Assembly (NCBI GenBank): GCA_025677815.1 | Contig: JAIXMP010000045.1 | Span: 124,001 to 188,000, forward strand | Length of the DNA: 64,000 bases | Direction: 5' to 3' | Source: Phascolomyces articulosus | Lineage: Eukaryota; Mucoromycota; Mucoromycetes; Mucorales; Lichtheimiaceae | Part shown: positions 1-12,800 of the stretch, in pieces | Position numbering within the stretch: position 1 is the first letter of the stretch | Layout of the letters: every line of letters starts with the position of its first letter | Notes under the pieces: model-generated | Told to the model about the DNA's origin: nothing | Seen by the model: the letters and a program-made list of their open reading frames with translations, nothing else | The model's database searches: none | Program-made: the position numbers and the translations under genes

Positions 1-319
1 TGTGACATCATAACAACTAATCTTAACAAAGTCGGTAACGAAGTACTTGAAACACGTTAGAAAAATAAGATATTTTTATAAAAAAAGCAAGAAAAAAGAT
101 GTCTTTTTGTCGAAGCACCCAAAATCTCGAAGTCTTTTTTTCTTATGAAACTGTTGTGCGGTGTTTCAAACATCAGAAAAACGTCTTTTTGTCTTTTTTT
201 TTCCTAACATGAAATGTGCACAAATGAAAAAGCAAAAAAAAAGTAAGCACTGTTATTAAAGAACTGAAAACTACCCATGCCATGATTGAACCTGCATCTA
301 ACTGTGCGCCAAATTATCA

Positions 320-2020
320 TTATGTTGGCCAGATTTACGTGTTAATAGGCTATCAAAATAATCAAGAAAGGTTTTGTCATGTTCCCTCTAATAGATCCTG
401 GTTATCAGTTGCTCAAACAAGAGTATGAGCCTGAGATTAGCTCATGATGCGGAAACTTTCAAATTGGTTGCAGAGATAGAAATGCTCGAGTTTTTCCAAA
501 CAAATTGTTTTCCTCATATTCAGTCATTGGAACATTAGTAAATCAAAAGTATTTTAAAAAAACAACATTATTTTGTTCTTCAACTTCCCTTCCCTCTTCT
601 TCTTTAGATATTGACGCGTATACTAATTAAATATATATATTCATATTCGATCTTCTGTGTGTCACCAATGAAAAAAGGTACATTAGCTCACGTTATAAGT
701 GGAACCCATGATGCACTGTTACGTTATATTTATCCATTTCAAATACACTTTCCAAGTTGGTCTTTCTTTCTATTAAAGATGAAAGTGTTCTAGCCTTGGA
801 TTCCATATTGTCAATATGCAAAAATCTAAAGCATTTCGAGTTTGGAAGCGGTATGAACTTTAGTCATTGGCTTACTAGTATGAACAAGTCTGAATCCAGA
901 ACGCAGTTCGCAAGACACATGATAAGAATAACTTTGGGTTCTTTTGGTGCAAACAAATATAGTTATACGCATTATTCCTCAACAAGGGTTGGTAACTCTT
1001 GTTCGTTGCACTCCACCATTGACCTATCTCAGCTTGGAAGGGTGCCTATATGATGATATCCTACCAACGGTGCAATAAAATTATCCTTAATTAACCAACC
1101 TGTTACTCAATCGATTCGAATTCAATACCGATAAAACACTCATTTTACATAAGTCTAAATGTTGAATAACATATCTTCTACTGCTACTGCTTTTTGACAA
1201 GAATTAATCATGATGACACTCTTCAACTACAAATACTGGTGCTTGGTGGATATTTCTCGAACGAATATGTTCAAACACTTCTTGAAACGACCCATAGCTC
1301 TTTCACCGTTTTATGCCTGGGAACAGATGAGGAAACGACGTCTAGATTTATAAGTTCAAATAAACTGGAAGCAGAGCGGAACCAGGTTCAACATTTATAG
1401 AATATTGTATCAAAATTCATTATGCATTCTATAAATCACCTTGCTGCTATTGATCAAGGAAGCCTATACTTTGCAACTACACTCAACAATAATGCAATAG
1501 CAAATATTATACGACAATCCCCCGATTTACAAGTGCTCGAATTAAACAAATTCAAGAATAATTGCAATGGAATAATTGATAATTTAGCTCAAAGCAATAG
1601 CAACATCAAAGCATGAGTCCATCCACGTTAAATCCATCTTCATAATTCAGAACTCTTTGGATCACCTCACTCATTCAGAAATCTACATATATAATATTTG
1701 TGTATGACCGAATGTCATGGATTGAGAGATAACAATCTCAAATGTATATCCGGCTGAAAAGCCTGACAGGTATTACAGTGGGTAAAGCCAATAGAGCAAA
1801 ACCGGTTGGTCTATTAGAATTTACAAAACTGCTGGCACAGTTACCTATCATCATCATCTATTGATGTTGAGTTTACGGATGATATGTTGATGAGCTTTTG
1901 TAGTAGCAAAAGCGTAAACCAATTATTAGTTAATCCCAAATTTTTACTGACAAAACACGCAACGCTTTATATGCCAAAGGTATTTTGATTCCTCCTCCAG
2001 GAAACCAGTAGCCATTGAAT
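320..2020 (+). pseudogene. Decayed F-box/LRR-type gene
   Basis: The plus strand shows a chain of short coding-like pieces in shifting frames, broken by stops. At about 385-440 there is a trace resembling the end of an F-box (NRSWLSVAQTRVYEPE). At 428-539 follows a stretch reading RLAHDAETFKLVAEIEMLEF. Further LRR-like pieces lie at 757-1050 (SILSICKNLKHFEFGSG), 1194-1400 (LQILVLGGYF) and 1422-1616 (IIRQSPDLQVLELNKF). Leucine-spaced pieces after a SW...AQTR...Y motif are the usual layout of the large F-box/LRR families of zygomycete fungi, known as substrate receptors of SCF ubiquitin ligases. No single spliced frame could be restored, so a pseudogene is inferred. A poorly spliced living gene is less likely. 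Confidence 0.6.
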
Positions 2021-2399
2021 GTGAAGCTATCAATTTACGACATAGAATTCACATTTCCTCCCCCCCCTCCCTTTCCTGCCTAATCATTATCCACTACTGT
2101 ATTTATTAATATATTCATTGAAAAATAACCATTACATTGTACACTTTTTGTTATATTTACCCACATAAATTACAACCATAGAATATTTAATAGGTCGTTT
2201 GGATCAGTTTAGCAATAAAATGAGGAAATGTCTTTAAATATCCAAAAATAGGCATAGTGAAAATCCTGCTTCGGGGAACCAAACTTGCATTTCTGTTCCA
2301 AAGAAACACGCGACGCAAAAAAAAATAGAGTTTGACCCTTTTCTTCTTTTTTTTCCTTTTCTTTCATAAGCCTTGCTTTACAACAACACTTAGTTAAAA
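2021..2399. other. Intergenic, promoter side of sds22
   Basis: No gene is seen. The stretch holds a C-run at about 2059-2070 and T/A-rich DNA running up to the ATG of the sds22-type gene. Open frames on the minus strand here are short and lack coding character. Confidence 0.5.
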
Positions 2400-4297
2400 A
2401 TGCAATCAGCAGAGGATGATGATTTGGTTCAAATCCAAAACCAAACACATGAAACTAAGCATGCTATTGTTAATGAAAACACCTCGGATGTAGAAGAAGA
2501 AGAGGAGGAAACCACGCAAGACGAAAATATCGAAGAAGGTAAATAGTTGCCATAATGTTTTTTTTAATAAAAAAAAGATTCCATAAATGAAATAGAACAA
2601 GACAACGGCTCGTCCATTCTCATGAAAAATAAATGAATAAATATATAGGGCTCTTGGATGAATACCCTGACGATGCTCAAGTAAATTTCTTTTTTGGGCA
2701 AAAAAACTTTATAAGAATGATTATTAATATTGACATATTTTATCATCATATTACTAGGAAATCGATGCTATTCATAATCGTATTTCTATTATTCCAAAAC
2801 TTGGACTTGAAAGATTCAAAAATTTGCAGGTAAAAAAAAAAACCCAGGGAGATGTAATAATAAAAGAAGTGGCTAATGCAAAGGGTTAATATTCATCTTT
2901 GCTGTAGCGAATCTGTTTACGCCAAAACTTGATCATGGATATTGAAGGATTAGAAGTATTGCGTGATACATTGACAGAATTGGATCTTTATGATAATAAG
3001 ATTTCTCATATTCGTGGTCTTTCAGAACTTACAAAGTTAAAGTAAGTTTTTTTCATCTTTTCTCATGAAGGGGTAGTAATGACAATGGTATTGACAATTT
3101 TTGTGTATTTTGTATAGTACATTGGATCTCTCCTTCAACAAAATCAAACATATTAAAAACTTGGATACTCTCACAGATATCGAAGATATTTATTTCGTTA
3201 GCAACCGTATTTCAAAGATTGAGAATTTGGATAAACTGGTTAAAATTACAAATTTGGAATTGGGTGCCAACAAGATTCGAGTGAGCGTAGTTTCTATGTG
3301 GATAAATGGATATATTGATAGACAACAGATGTATATATATATATATATATATGGATAAATTGGACTAATAGAGTTTGTATATTGCCTTTTTTTTTAGGTT
3401 ATTGAAAATCTCGATCAACTTGTACTGTTACGGCAGCTTTGGTTAGGCAAGAACAAGATTACACAATTGGAAGTAAGTGATCCTGTTTTTATTTTTAGAC
3501 ATATTTATATGAATGAAGAAAGTGTGTGATACAAAGAAGATAGCATTTGCTTCAATAAATTATTAATAACATTGTGTCTGTGTTTTATTTTTCAGAACCT
3601 TAGCCCACTGTCCAATCTTCGTATTCTTAGTATTCAAAGCAATCGTCTTACGAAGCTTGAAAATCTTGAAGAATTGCAAAATTTGGAAGAAATTTATCTT
3701 TCACATAATGCTATCGAAAAGATTGAAGGGTTAGAAAAAAATGTAAGTGTCAATTTGCATTTACAGGAAACAAAAAAGTAATAACGCATCAAATGCTCAT
3801 GGTTTTTTTTGCACCTTTTTATAATAGCTTAAAATTACAACCATTGATATTGCCAACAATCGCATCAAACATATTGAAAATCTATCTCATTTGAAGAACT
3901 TGGAGGAGCTTTGGGTAAATAATCGATCGAGAGACATTTGTATTTTGTGGAAAGGGGAAAATGTACAAATATATATGCTCCATGACTCATCATGATATCT
4001 TTTTATGCGTTATTTTTTGTGTTACAGGCCAATAACAATTTGATGGAAACACCATGTTTTGATGAATTGCACAAAGAGCTTGGAGAATTGAAAGAATTAA
4101 CGACCATTTATTTGGAAGGAAATCCTATGCAAACAAATAATCGAGCAACCTATCGAAACAAGGTTCATTTGGCTTTACCTCAAGTCAAACAAATCGATGC
4201 TACGTAAGTTCATTTTATTTTATTTTATTTTATATTATATAGATAATAGATTGAATAATGTGACTTATGTTCTCTCTCATATAGATACATACGATAA
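2400..4297 (+). CDS. sds22: Protein phosphatase 1 regulatory subunit Sds22/PPP1R7
   Basis: Leucine-rich-repeat regulator that binds the PP1 catalytic subunit (nuclear PP1 and mitotic exit in yeasts). Ten exons fit: 2400-2538, 2649-2680, 2758-2829, 2908-3041, 3118-3280, 3398-3472, 3596-3742, 3828-3914, 4028-4203 and 4285-4297. Together they give 345 aa, close to human PPP1R7 (360 aa). After an acidic N-terminus of about 45 residues come about eleven 22-residue LRRs of the Sds22 type (ICLRQNLI, LDLSFNKI, LELGANKI, LWLGKNKI, LSIQSNRLTKLENL, IYLSHNAIEKIEGL, IDIANNRIKHIENL). The LRR cap ends KQIDATYIR, as in the family. The start is the only in-frame ATG ahead of the acidic region. It runs convergently towards the HAD gene. 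Confidence 0.95.
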
Positions 4298-4640
4298 ATT
4301 TCTACATGATATTCCGTCACCCTCCCCCTCCCATCACTTTATTATTATCCATTCCATTATCCTCTCCATCTCTCTTTTTATTTTTGAAAAAGGACAATAT
4401 ATCCTTGTTTGTTTTATTTTTGTACATTATAAAAGCCATTTTCAATACGAGGATATAAATCACGGAGTGTCAGGATGGTGTCAGCTCGAGCAGATGTATA
4501 TTGCGATTGTAATGTGGGTTCTTCATAGGATAACTTTCCTATAGATTGGATATATTCAACCATGGATTTTAGTATACTAGATAAAAGGAAGTAGTAGCAT
4601 TTTGGTGTATGTGTTTTTTTTTAAACAAAAGAAATGAAGA
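4298..4640. other. Intergenic between convergent genes
   Basis: This is the shared 3' flank of the sds22-type gene and the HAD hydrolase gene. It is AT-rich with a CCTCCCCCTCCC run at 4320-4332. No gene is seen; the overlapping open frame has no coding character. Confidence 0.5.
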
Positions 4641-5770
4641 TTAAATACTTCGTTCTAGTAATATGGCGTTCCATCCAGCCCGTCGTGCCCCTATAAATAG
4701 GATTATTATTTTTAAAGGAATCACTCAATGGTTTAGTGTCCCTATCATAAAACGTACCACGATAATCCGTATTAATATCATCACCCACATGTAATGCTTC
4801 TTCAGGTTTGATAGGTGTTCCCACTAATCTTAATGCTTGATCAAAAATTTCTTTATCTGGCTTTTCAAATCCTGCGCGATAACTTGGTAACACAAAGTCT
4901 AAATAGGGTGTCAACTTTAAACTCTTCAAGACATCAGCTACATAAAATATAGTAATAACATTTGGATGTATTGATGAATGAGATGTATGTCAACTATACA
5001 AATCCTCTGTTATCTTTCTCCCTTTTTTTTATTTATTAAGATAGAGAGTTACATACTGAGTCGTTCATCCGAATTGCTAATAACACCAGTATATATGTTA
5101 TGTCGTTGTAATTCTTTTAAACAATCAATGGAATCATGGAATTTGGAATAGCCAAGATCCGAAGTAAATCGCATATATAAGGAATCAAATAATTGATCAA
5201 ATTTGGGATCCAATTCTGTGTATTTATATATCATTAGTGTCATTAAATAATTTGATTATCCGTTGTTCTATGTATGTATATAGAAAAGAAGAAAAAAAGA
5301 CAAACCATGTTTGGGTACTCCTGATGCTATAAATGTAGCATATACCAACTTGATAAAAAAAATAAAAAGAAATATCATTTTATTTATTAAATTAATCTAT
5401 CTCATTATACGTCCTCTACACGCGATAAACGATATACCTCTTCCCACCAACGTCTTGGGTTCATTCCCAATTTAAAACCATAAAAAGGGTACTTTTCCAT
5501 TTGTTTTCTAAATATTGGACCAAAAGCTCTTGTCAAGTTTTCTCGACATACAGTGATGCCTACATTGGATGCTTCCAATACCTACAAATGACAAAAAGAA
5601 TGAATCTCCCCTTTTTCCTTTAGTCATATATTTATCATCACTAATATATGTATCGTTTGGCACAGTGGATATTGACTATTTACATATTGAGCCGTTGTAC
5701 TGCCTCTTGGTTTGAATAATGTTTGATATGCGTCAAAAGATACTAATTTAATGACTCTCTTTGATGCCAT
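4641..5770 (-). CDS. HAD-superfamily hydrolase, HDHD3-like
   Basis: Small haloacid dehalogenase-fold phosphohydrolase, substrate unknown. Six exons on the minus strand: 5770-5684, 5581-5438, 5348-5306, 5215-5057, 4937-4758 and 4690-4641, giving 220 aa. Motif I is FDAYQTLF near residue 14; its second acidic residue is replaced by Tyr, giving DxYxT instead of DxDxT. Motif II is VISNSDERL. The motif III lysine lies in EKPDKEIF. Motif IV is HVGDDINTDYRG, followed across the last intron by ARRAGWNAILLERSI, typical of the HDHD3/REG-2 group. The altered motif I may change or weaken phosphatase activity; this is inference. The third intron uses a GTTTGT donor, which is less standard. The start is the ATG just before RVIKLVSFDAY. 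Confidence 0.85.
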
Positions 5771-6492
5771 TCTTTAATTATGAATATTTATATGATATAG
5801 TAAAAGAAAAAAGAAAAGATAACATAAAATTTCCGGGATTAATATTTTTATCAATTAATACTTTTCATTTTTGCATGAAATAAAAAGTCCCGCACACACA
5901 AAAATAGTGCCTTGGACGATGATAATATTATAAATTATTGTTTTTTACTAATTATTATTATTGTGATTGATTATGAAAAATAGAAGAGAGTGTATATATA
6001 TATATATAATTTTCCAAAGAATAATAATAATAATAATAATAATAATGAAAAAAATGAAAAAAAAGGGTGTGTATATAGGTCTTTTTTCTGTTGTTGTTTT
6101 TTTTTATATAGAAAAAAAAATATATAATCCTATTTTTGATTGAAGAGGTGATGGAGAAGATGAAATAAAATAAATGTAAAGAAAATGAGAAGAAGAAAAA
6201 GAAGAAGAAGAGAGAAAAAGAACTTAAGGAAAATTGCAAATTAGAAAGGGAAAGAAGAAAGAGCAAAAGGTGATCACAAAGATTATGAGAGAGGGGAAAA
6301 AAAAGAAGCTATAAGCAGATTATATATTTACAATATGAAGAAAAAGAAGAACAAGAAGTGTGAGTAAATGAATAATAATAAAGAAGAAAAGGTATCAACA
6401 GTTTAACAACAATAACAGCAACAGTAATGATAATATTAATAATAATAAAAAAATAGTAATGATAATCATGATAATAGTAATAGTAATTCATA
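5771..6492. other. Intergenic, simple repeats
   Basis: Lies between the HAD gene start and the 3' end of the Sds3-like gene. It holds AT-dinucleotide runs (5994-6007), an (AAT)n run at about 6019-6046 and GA-rich DNA at 6170-6300. Frames here are low-complexity Tyr/Phe/Ile runs. No gene is seen. Confidence 0.5.
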
Positions 6493-9111
6493 TTACGACT
6501 TCTTTTTACTTGAATTAGATGCTTTTTTGCCACTTGTAGGGGTTGATACCGCATCCTATAGATATAAATTATATACAGTTGAGTTGCTCAGTTTCATATC
6601 CTAATACCTTCTTTCACATTCCAAACTTACAATTTCCATTGCATGTAAATCAGTTTGCAAATAATCATCTCTTAGTTTAAACACTAATGCAGGACCAGAT
6701 AATTGTTTTCGCTTATTAGATTTATTCTCGGATTGTTCTAAACCTCGTTTACGTAACTGTCTTCGATTTTTTGCTTGTGATTCCATAACAATATCTAATA
6801 ACAGGTAATATATATTAATAACAAAGGTCATCTATCCATATATAACCCACTTACCAAATGCTAATTCATAGTTATCCTTTTCTTCTTTCAATTTACGTCG
6901 TTTCTCTTCAAGTGTAGCAAACAACTTTTCTCGCATTTCTTGTTTCTCAGCCTAAATTTTTAACCGATAAGTTCATCATTTCATTACACTCTCTCCAACA
7001 TATAAAGATTCATGACATCATGGAGAGAGAGAGAGAGAGAGAGAAGACTTTCATTTTTTTTTGTCTATTTACCATATATTCTTCTTCAGCATGATGAATT
7101 TCTTGATTAAATTGTTTATCGGTAATTTGTTCTTGATAGATACGGAACAACTGTCCCTCTTTGATCGTTCTTGTTCGTATCCTTTCAAGCTCAGCAATTC
7201 CTTCTACATAAGATCCATGTGTATCTGTTTTTCATCATAAAAAAAAAGGTGAGTTTTCATATATATATATATATATATATAGATGCTAAAGAACGATGGG
7301 TAAAAAAAAAGCTTACTCTTATGAACTTGTTTAATTTCAGTTTGAATAGAATTCAATTTGTCCGCATAAATTCTATCATCCGGAAATTATAACATTAAGA
7401 AAAAAAAGCATGAGAAAAAAAAATTAAAAGGAAGGATCAAAAATCCGAGCGCGCGCGCTTAACTTTCTAACAATCAAAAACTTTTCCTCCTCTTTTTTTT
7501 TTTTCTAATCTTCTTTTTTGTCGCCCCCCAACTTTGAATATGTTTTCATCAGACCTCACTTTTGTGTTTTCCCTCCTCACCCTTCCAAACCATCATCATC
7601 ATAAATGAAAAAAAAAAAAACATATCTAAAAACTTACCGATCCTTATTTTCCATAAAATCATGATCAATCTTTTCTATGCGTGTACCATATTCTTTTCGT
7701 TTTTTAAGTCGTTTATTTTCTGCTGCTCCTTGAGGTGCAGAAGAAGTATGTGAAGTGGGTTGCTGTTGTGATGATTGTGTTTGAGGTTGTTGTTGTTGGA
7801 CATTTACCATTTTATCTATATTTGTATATATGTTAATATTAAAAGAACAAAAAAAAAACAATAACATTATTTCACTCTTTGGTTTATTATGAACATACCC
7901 TCATACCAAACTTCGGAATCGTCTGCTTCACTAGCATAAACGCCATTACTTGTACTATTACTATTCAGTGTGGTTGATGTGATACTAGTATGACTATTAT
8001 TATGGTTATGCTTATTGGCTGTGACAACTGTAGTACTACCATGAGTAGAATAATGAGGTTCTTCCATGACGACAACTGCTTTTCCCGTTGCATGTTGAAG
8101 AGTCGTCATGGAAGTACTGCTATTCGTTGATGGCAATGCTTGTTGCGTAATATGTGTTTGTTGGTGAATGTGGTGATGGTGAGTATGGTATTGTCGTGGA
8201 GAAGAAGACGTAGAATGAGAATGATTATGGTGGTGGCTATGGTTATGTAAATGCGGTTGCTGTTGTTGTTGCTGTTGTTGTTGTTGCTGTTGAGGTAAAC
8301 GTCGTGGGGAAGAGGTAGCAACAGAAGAAGCAGAATAAATACCACTACTACTGCCTGTTGCTCCATGTAAAGAAGTATTATTGGTTCGGAACTCTTGGTG
8401 GTGTGAATGGGAGTGTGGGTTATGAATGGGGTGGTTATGTTGTTGTTGTTCATAATACTGTTGGTGTTGTTGGTGGTACATGTATTGATCGTCATCCTGT
8501 GGACCCGTAATGTGTTGGTGTGAATGGTGGTGATGTGCATGGTGATGGTGGTGTTGATGTGTATGACTATGATTATGATTATGACTATGAGTATGGTGGT
8601 GGTGATGTGTACGAGAAATATGCTGGTGTTGCTGTTGTTGCTGTTGTTGCTGGTAAAATGGAGAAGGTGAAGGTGAGGGTGAAGAGGAAGAAGAAGACGA
8701 TACTTGTTGTGAACGGTGTTGTTGTTCTACACTACTACTGCCATTACCATTATTCTTGCTTGAAGTTGGAATGAGAGCATGAGAATTAGAAAGAGGAGGA
8801 GGAGGAGGAGGAGTTGTAGTTGTTGTTAAAGTAGACGCTTGACTACCAAATGGTTGCTTTTGTTGTTGTAATGAAGAACTAGAACGTTGTAAAGCAGGGG
8901 CAACAGAACTTGACGAACTCATGTCTCCATTTGTAGCTACAATGACCGGTTTCGTTGTTGAAGTGGTAGTAGAAGGTCCTGGTGTATTGACATTGGTATT
9001 ATTATTATTATTATTCGTATTTGCAAGATCGGCCGCCGTTGCTGGTCGTCCTGTTGTAGTCGTGGCGAACATAAAAGGCTTGTCTGCTTCTAGCATTGAG
9101 GCAATGGGCAT
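6493..9111 (-). CDS. Sds3/BRMS1-family Sin3-HDAC complex subunit
   Basis: Predicted component of the nuclear Sin3 histone deacetylase co-repressor complex. Seven exons: 9111-7899, 7815-7638, 7372-7317, 7224-7073, 6951-6855, 6794-6631 and 6555-6493, giving 640 aa. Residues up to about 400 are low complexity: poly-Gln, His-rich, Ser- and Pro-rich. The Sds3 core follows: KKRKEYGTRIEKIDHDFMEN, IYADKLNSIQTEIKQVHK, a GSYVEGIAELERIRTRTI helix, an EE/K-rich coiled coil, then LRKRG and PALVFKLRDDYLQTDLHAMEI. Yeast and animal homologues are about 300 aa without the His/Gln region, so the N-terminal extension is the odd part. An alternative later start cannot be excluded. The (GA)n tract and the GC run lie in its introns. 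Confidence 0.85.
7021..7046. repeat. (GA)n run in Sds3-like intron
   Basis: A GAGAGA run sits inside the intron between 7073 and 6951 of the Sds3-like gene. A further AT-dinucleotide microsatellite lies at 7260-7280 in the neighbouring intron. Confidence 0.8.
8150..8660 (-). repeat. His/Gln codon repeats in Sds3-like exon 1
   Basis: Tandem CAT/CAC and CAA/CAG codons encode repeated His blocks and Gln runs of about eight and twelve residues (the latter near 8250-8290). Such codon repeats are prone to length change, so the assembled length here may vary between strains. Confidence 0.8.
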
Positions 9112-9892
9112 GTCTCTTGGAACAAACAGTTTTCACCAACCGAAGCGGAGCGAGAGAGAGAGAGCAAGAAAGGTCCTAAAAAAAATCCAAAAGCTGGTCG
9201 GCCAAAAAAAATGCCCAAAAGCTCAATTTGCTGTGTGCTTGCGTTTCTGAGTTTAGCTTTTAAAACACACACACACACACCTGTATGGTAGTATGGTAGT
9301 GGCTTAGACAGTCACATATACAAAAAAAATAAGAATGCATAACCCCCCATCCCATCTTGTGCTCCGATTTCAGGATTTTTTCATCTGTAAGAAGGTTGCT
9401 TTGGTAATAGCTAATATATACTTTAAGGATATAGAGCATCGATCATTGTATTTTGATTGATATATACTATCATCGATATAAATGAGAAAGGAAACCTCTT
9501 TTTTTTATTATACGTTCGATATTCGTTGTTCCTGGTTTTCATTTTCTAAAAAAAAGAAGTAGATAATCACTGCAAATAAATAACTTGGAGCCACTATCTA
9601 TTGTGTCACGTGCTATTGAGAATATGGAAATCATTCATTGAATCATAAAAAATTACCTGAAGGTTAAACCTGTCTATGACTTGAATTTATATATCCAATA
9701 ATCATTAGCAATATATGTGTAATTGAGTATTTTATTTATCCAGGTCCAAAATGAAAAAAAACAATAAACCAAAAGGAAGGTGTGAGTGTTGTGCGTGAGG
9801 TGATTAATTAAAAAAAAAGATAGAAAGAATGAAATGGTGTGAATATATAAAAAAAAAAGAGAGTGAAAAGAACAAAGAAAAAATATATAATA
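9112..9892. other. Intergenic, Sds3-like promoter and CHD1 3' flank
   Basis: No gene is seen. A CA microsatellite (about 9264-9281) lies 150 nt upstream of the Sds3-like ATG, and a CACGTG box lies at 9607-9612. The rest is AT-rich. Confidence 0.5.
9605..9612. promoter_or_regulatory. Candidate GTCACGTG (bHLH/Cbf1-type) site
   Basis: The sequence GTCACGTG lies about 500 nt upstream of the Sds3-like start. It matches the RTCACRTG consensus known for Cbf1-type bHLH factors in fungi. A chance match is possible for a single 8-mer. Confidence 0.3.
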
Positions 9893-12800
9893 TTAATAAC
9901 GTCGATCACGTCGTTCTTCACGACGATCTCCATGGTGTGAACGATGGTGATGATGATGACTAGTACTACTTCGTCGATGAGATGATGGGGTATGATGATG
10001 ATGGCTGCTGCTACTACTGTTATTATGATGAGTACTACTACTATCTTTATGATGATGTTGTGATTGATGATGATGTGTCGATGAAGAATCTTGCGTGGAT
10101 GAGGAAGAGGGTTGTGGTGGAGGATTATTTTTTAATCGATCCCAAATATTCACCAGATCTTTATATCTTGGTCGTTTACTTGGCCAAAATCGTTTGACAT
10201 AGAGCCACATATCTCGATGATAACGATGACGTTCTTGCCGACTATAATGACTTGGTAATCGATCCATGTTTTTATCAATACATTTGCCAATCTTGCCTAC
10301 ACATTCTTTTATAAATGCTGCCACGCGATCTTTTTCCAATCGATTCGTTTCATCTCGTAAACGAAGTAATACGAATCGTACAGGTTCTAATGCTCGTTTG
10401 GCTTCATCTTCATCATAACTAGCATACATTTCTTCCATGTCAGGTTCCTTATTTTCTTTTTCTGATTTTTTGCCTGTGGATGTTGTCGTTGTTGTCGTTG
10501 TTCCAGGAGATGATCTTCTATGACTTGTTGCACTTGATGTGGCGACACCAGCACCAATTTTACTTTTTCGTTCTCGTCCTGATGTTGCAGGGGATGAGGA
10601 GGATGTGGTTTTAGGAGAGACTCGTTTTTGAGCTGGTCGCTTATGATCATCCGCAACAGAGGAATGACGTTGTTCTTTTTTACTAAATTTCAATGTTGAT
10701 TGCTGTTTTTGTGGTTTGGTATGTCGCATTTTTTCATCTTCTGCAAGCACCTTGAGTAATTGTTCTGCACGACGGACAAGATGAATGGCTTTTGGTGTTC
10801 GTTTATCATCCTTATCTTTGGCAGGCTTATCTTCGTCATCGCCATTATGGTTCAAGAAAAACTTGTCGTCCAATCCCAATTCGTGATCCGCTTGAATAGG
10901 ATGCCAACTTCCGAAACCATGACGATCAACACCTACCAAAAGCATCGCATCTTCCTTTTGACCCCATGCACAGGACCAGCCTTGAACGCGTTTGGCACCC
11001 AAGGACATGCGGAATTTCAATGTATTGCTCATGGCATTCATTCGTTGTCGTAATACCTTCATATCATGATGACGTTGAAGGATTTGTCCTGCATTGACAC
11101 TTTGGATTCCTCGCCAAGTGAAAAGAATCGCCTTTTGTTTTGTATGACGTACTTCTCGAAGCATAATTTCTTCATCAATCGTAGATTTCTTACTTGTTGG
11201 TGTTGCTGCTGCCTGCAGTAGCTGTTCTGAGATCTTGGCTTTACATGCATCGACCAAATCATCACACAGTTCCAAAATGATCTTTTTATCCCTGTGTTCT
11301 AGATCCGTATCACGAACGGCTTCCTCGTATCGATTTTCCACATCACCCCATTTCAACAAGGCTCGAATCAATGCGCGTAAATCCTTTTCACTGACATCGT
11401 CTGCCGATGCAACCACGGTTCCATTGCCATTATTGTTCTTGTTCTTTTTACTATTGGTGCCTGCACTGCCAGCTGCTTTTCGTCGTCGTTTCCGTGCTGT
11501 CTTTCCACCCTCATCTTCTTCTTCTGAAAAATCATCAATGGCATTCTCTCGGTACGTGCGACGATTCTTTTTCGCAGCACGTTCAAACAAGGATAGTTCA
11601 TGTTCAATGATCTTTTGTTCTTCATTGGCACGACGTTCGCCATCCGGAATAATTTCATCCCAACTGAGATCATTGGCTGTACCACCATAATCCGAAATCT
11701 TGAATTGAGCCAAAAAGTCTTCACTTCCCAAAGCAGCACTTTCTTCTTCCACATTGGTTTCTGTATGTTCTGCTCGTGCCAAAATATCATCCAGGTCCAT
11801 ATCATTGAGTTTTTCTACCCGGTTTTCATTATCTTGAAACATGTTTTGTGCACCAAATTTCAAAATGGCTGACATTTCATCCTTGTTGAATGGCAATTGA
11901 CGAATCTTGCCCGAGGCCGTGGTCAATGCATTGTCAGGTAAGAGGGATAAACCAGACGTGTCCATTTGCTTGATAATACAGTATTCCAATACCATTTTAC
12001 GTTTGGCACGTTCAATGATATTTTCTTCCATCGTGCCCTTGGTGACAAATCGATAGACATTGACGGATTTTGTTTGACCAATACGGTGAGCACGCGACAT
12101 GGCTTGCAAATCATTTTGTGGGTTCCAATCGGAATCAAAGATAATAACTGTATCGGCAGTGACCAAATTGATACCCATACCACCTGCACGTGTCGATAAT
12201 AAGAATACAAAATCAGGACTGTCAGGAGCATTGTAATGTTCGATGGCTTTGGTTCGATCTTCAGTTCGCATACGACCATCCAAACGTTGGAAAGGATGGC
12301 CACGCAAAGACATGTATTCTGACAAGATATCCAACATCATGACCAATTGAGAAAAGATCAAGACACGATGACCATCGGTTTTGAGTCGAGTCAATAATTT
12401 GTCCAATAACACCATCTTGCCACTATTTTCGACCAATCCACGCAATTGTTCAATACGACTGGTACGGACCAATTCCATATCTTGAAACAAGAAAGGATGA
12501 TTACTGGCTTTTTTCAATTCAATGGCAATATTCAGCCATTGTTTTTTGTTCTTTTCCGATCCACGATTGAGTACTTCAAAATTTTTGGTCAAGATATTCT
12601 TGTACAAGTCGCGTTGCATGTCACTCATTTCCACCCGAAGAATACGCTCGGTCTTATTGGGTAAAGATTTCTCGACATCCTTTTTCAATCGTCGCAACAT
12701 GATGCTTTTTAAACTTTCGTGGAGTTTTTTGATTTTTTCTTGTTGATGGTCATCATCCTTATCCAGATCCACATTGAGTTCACTCAAATCCATTTCTGGC

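Noticed and set aside
4197..4544. 115-codon frame overlapping the end of the sds22 gene
   Set aside because: It begins inside the last intron donor region and reads through the true stop of the Sds22-type protein in another frame.
8106..8774. Long frames on both strands across 8.1-8.8 kb
   Set aside because: They are shadows of CAN/CAC-type codon repeats of the Sds3-like first exon, rich in Thr/Ile or Tyr/Asp/Gly.
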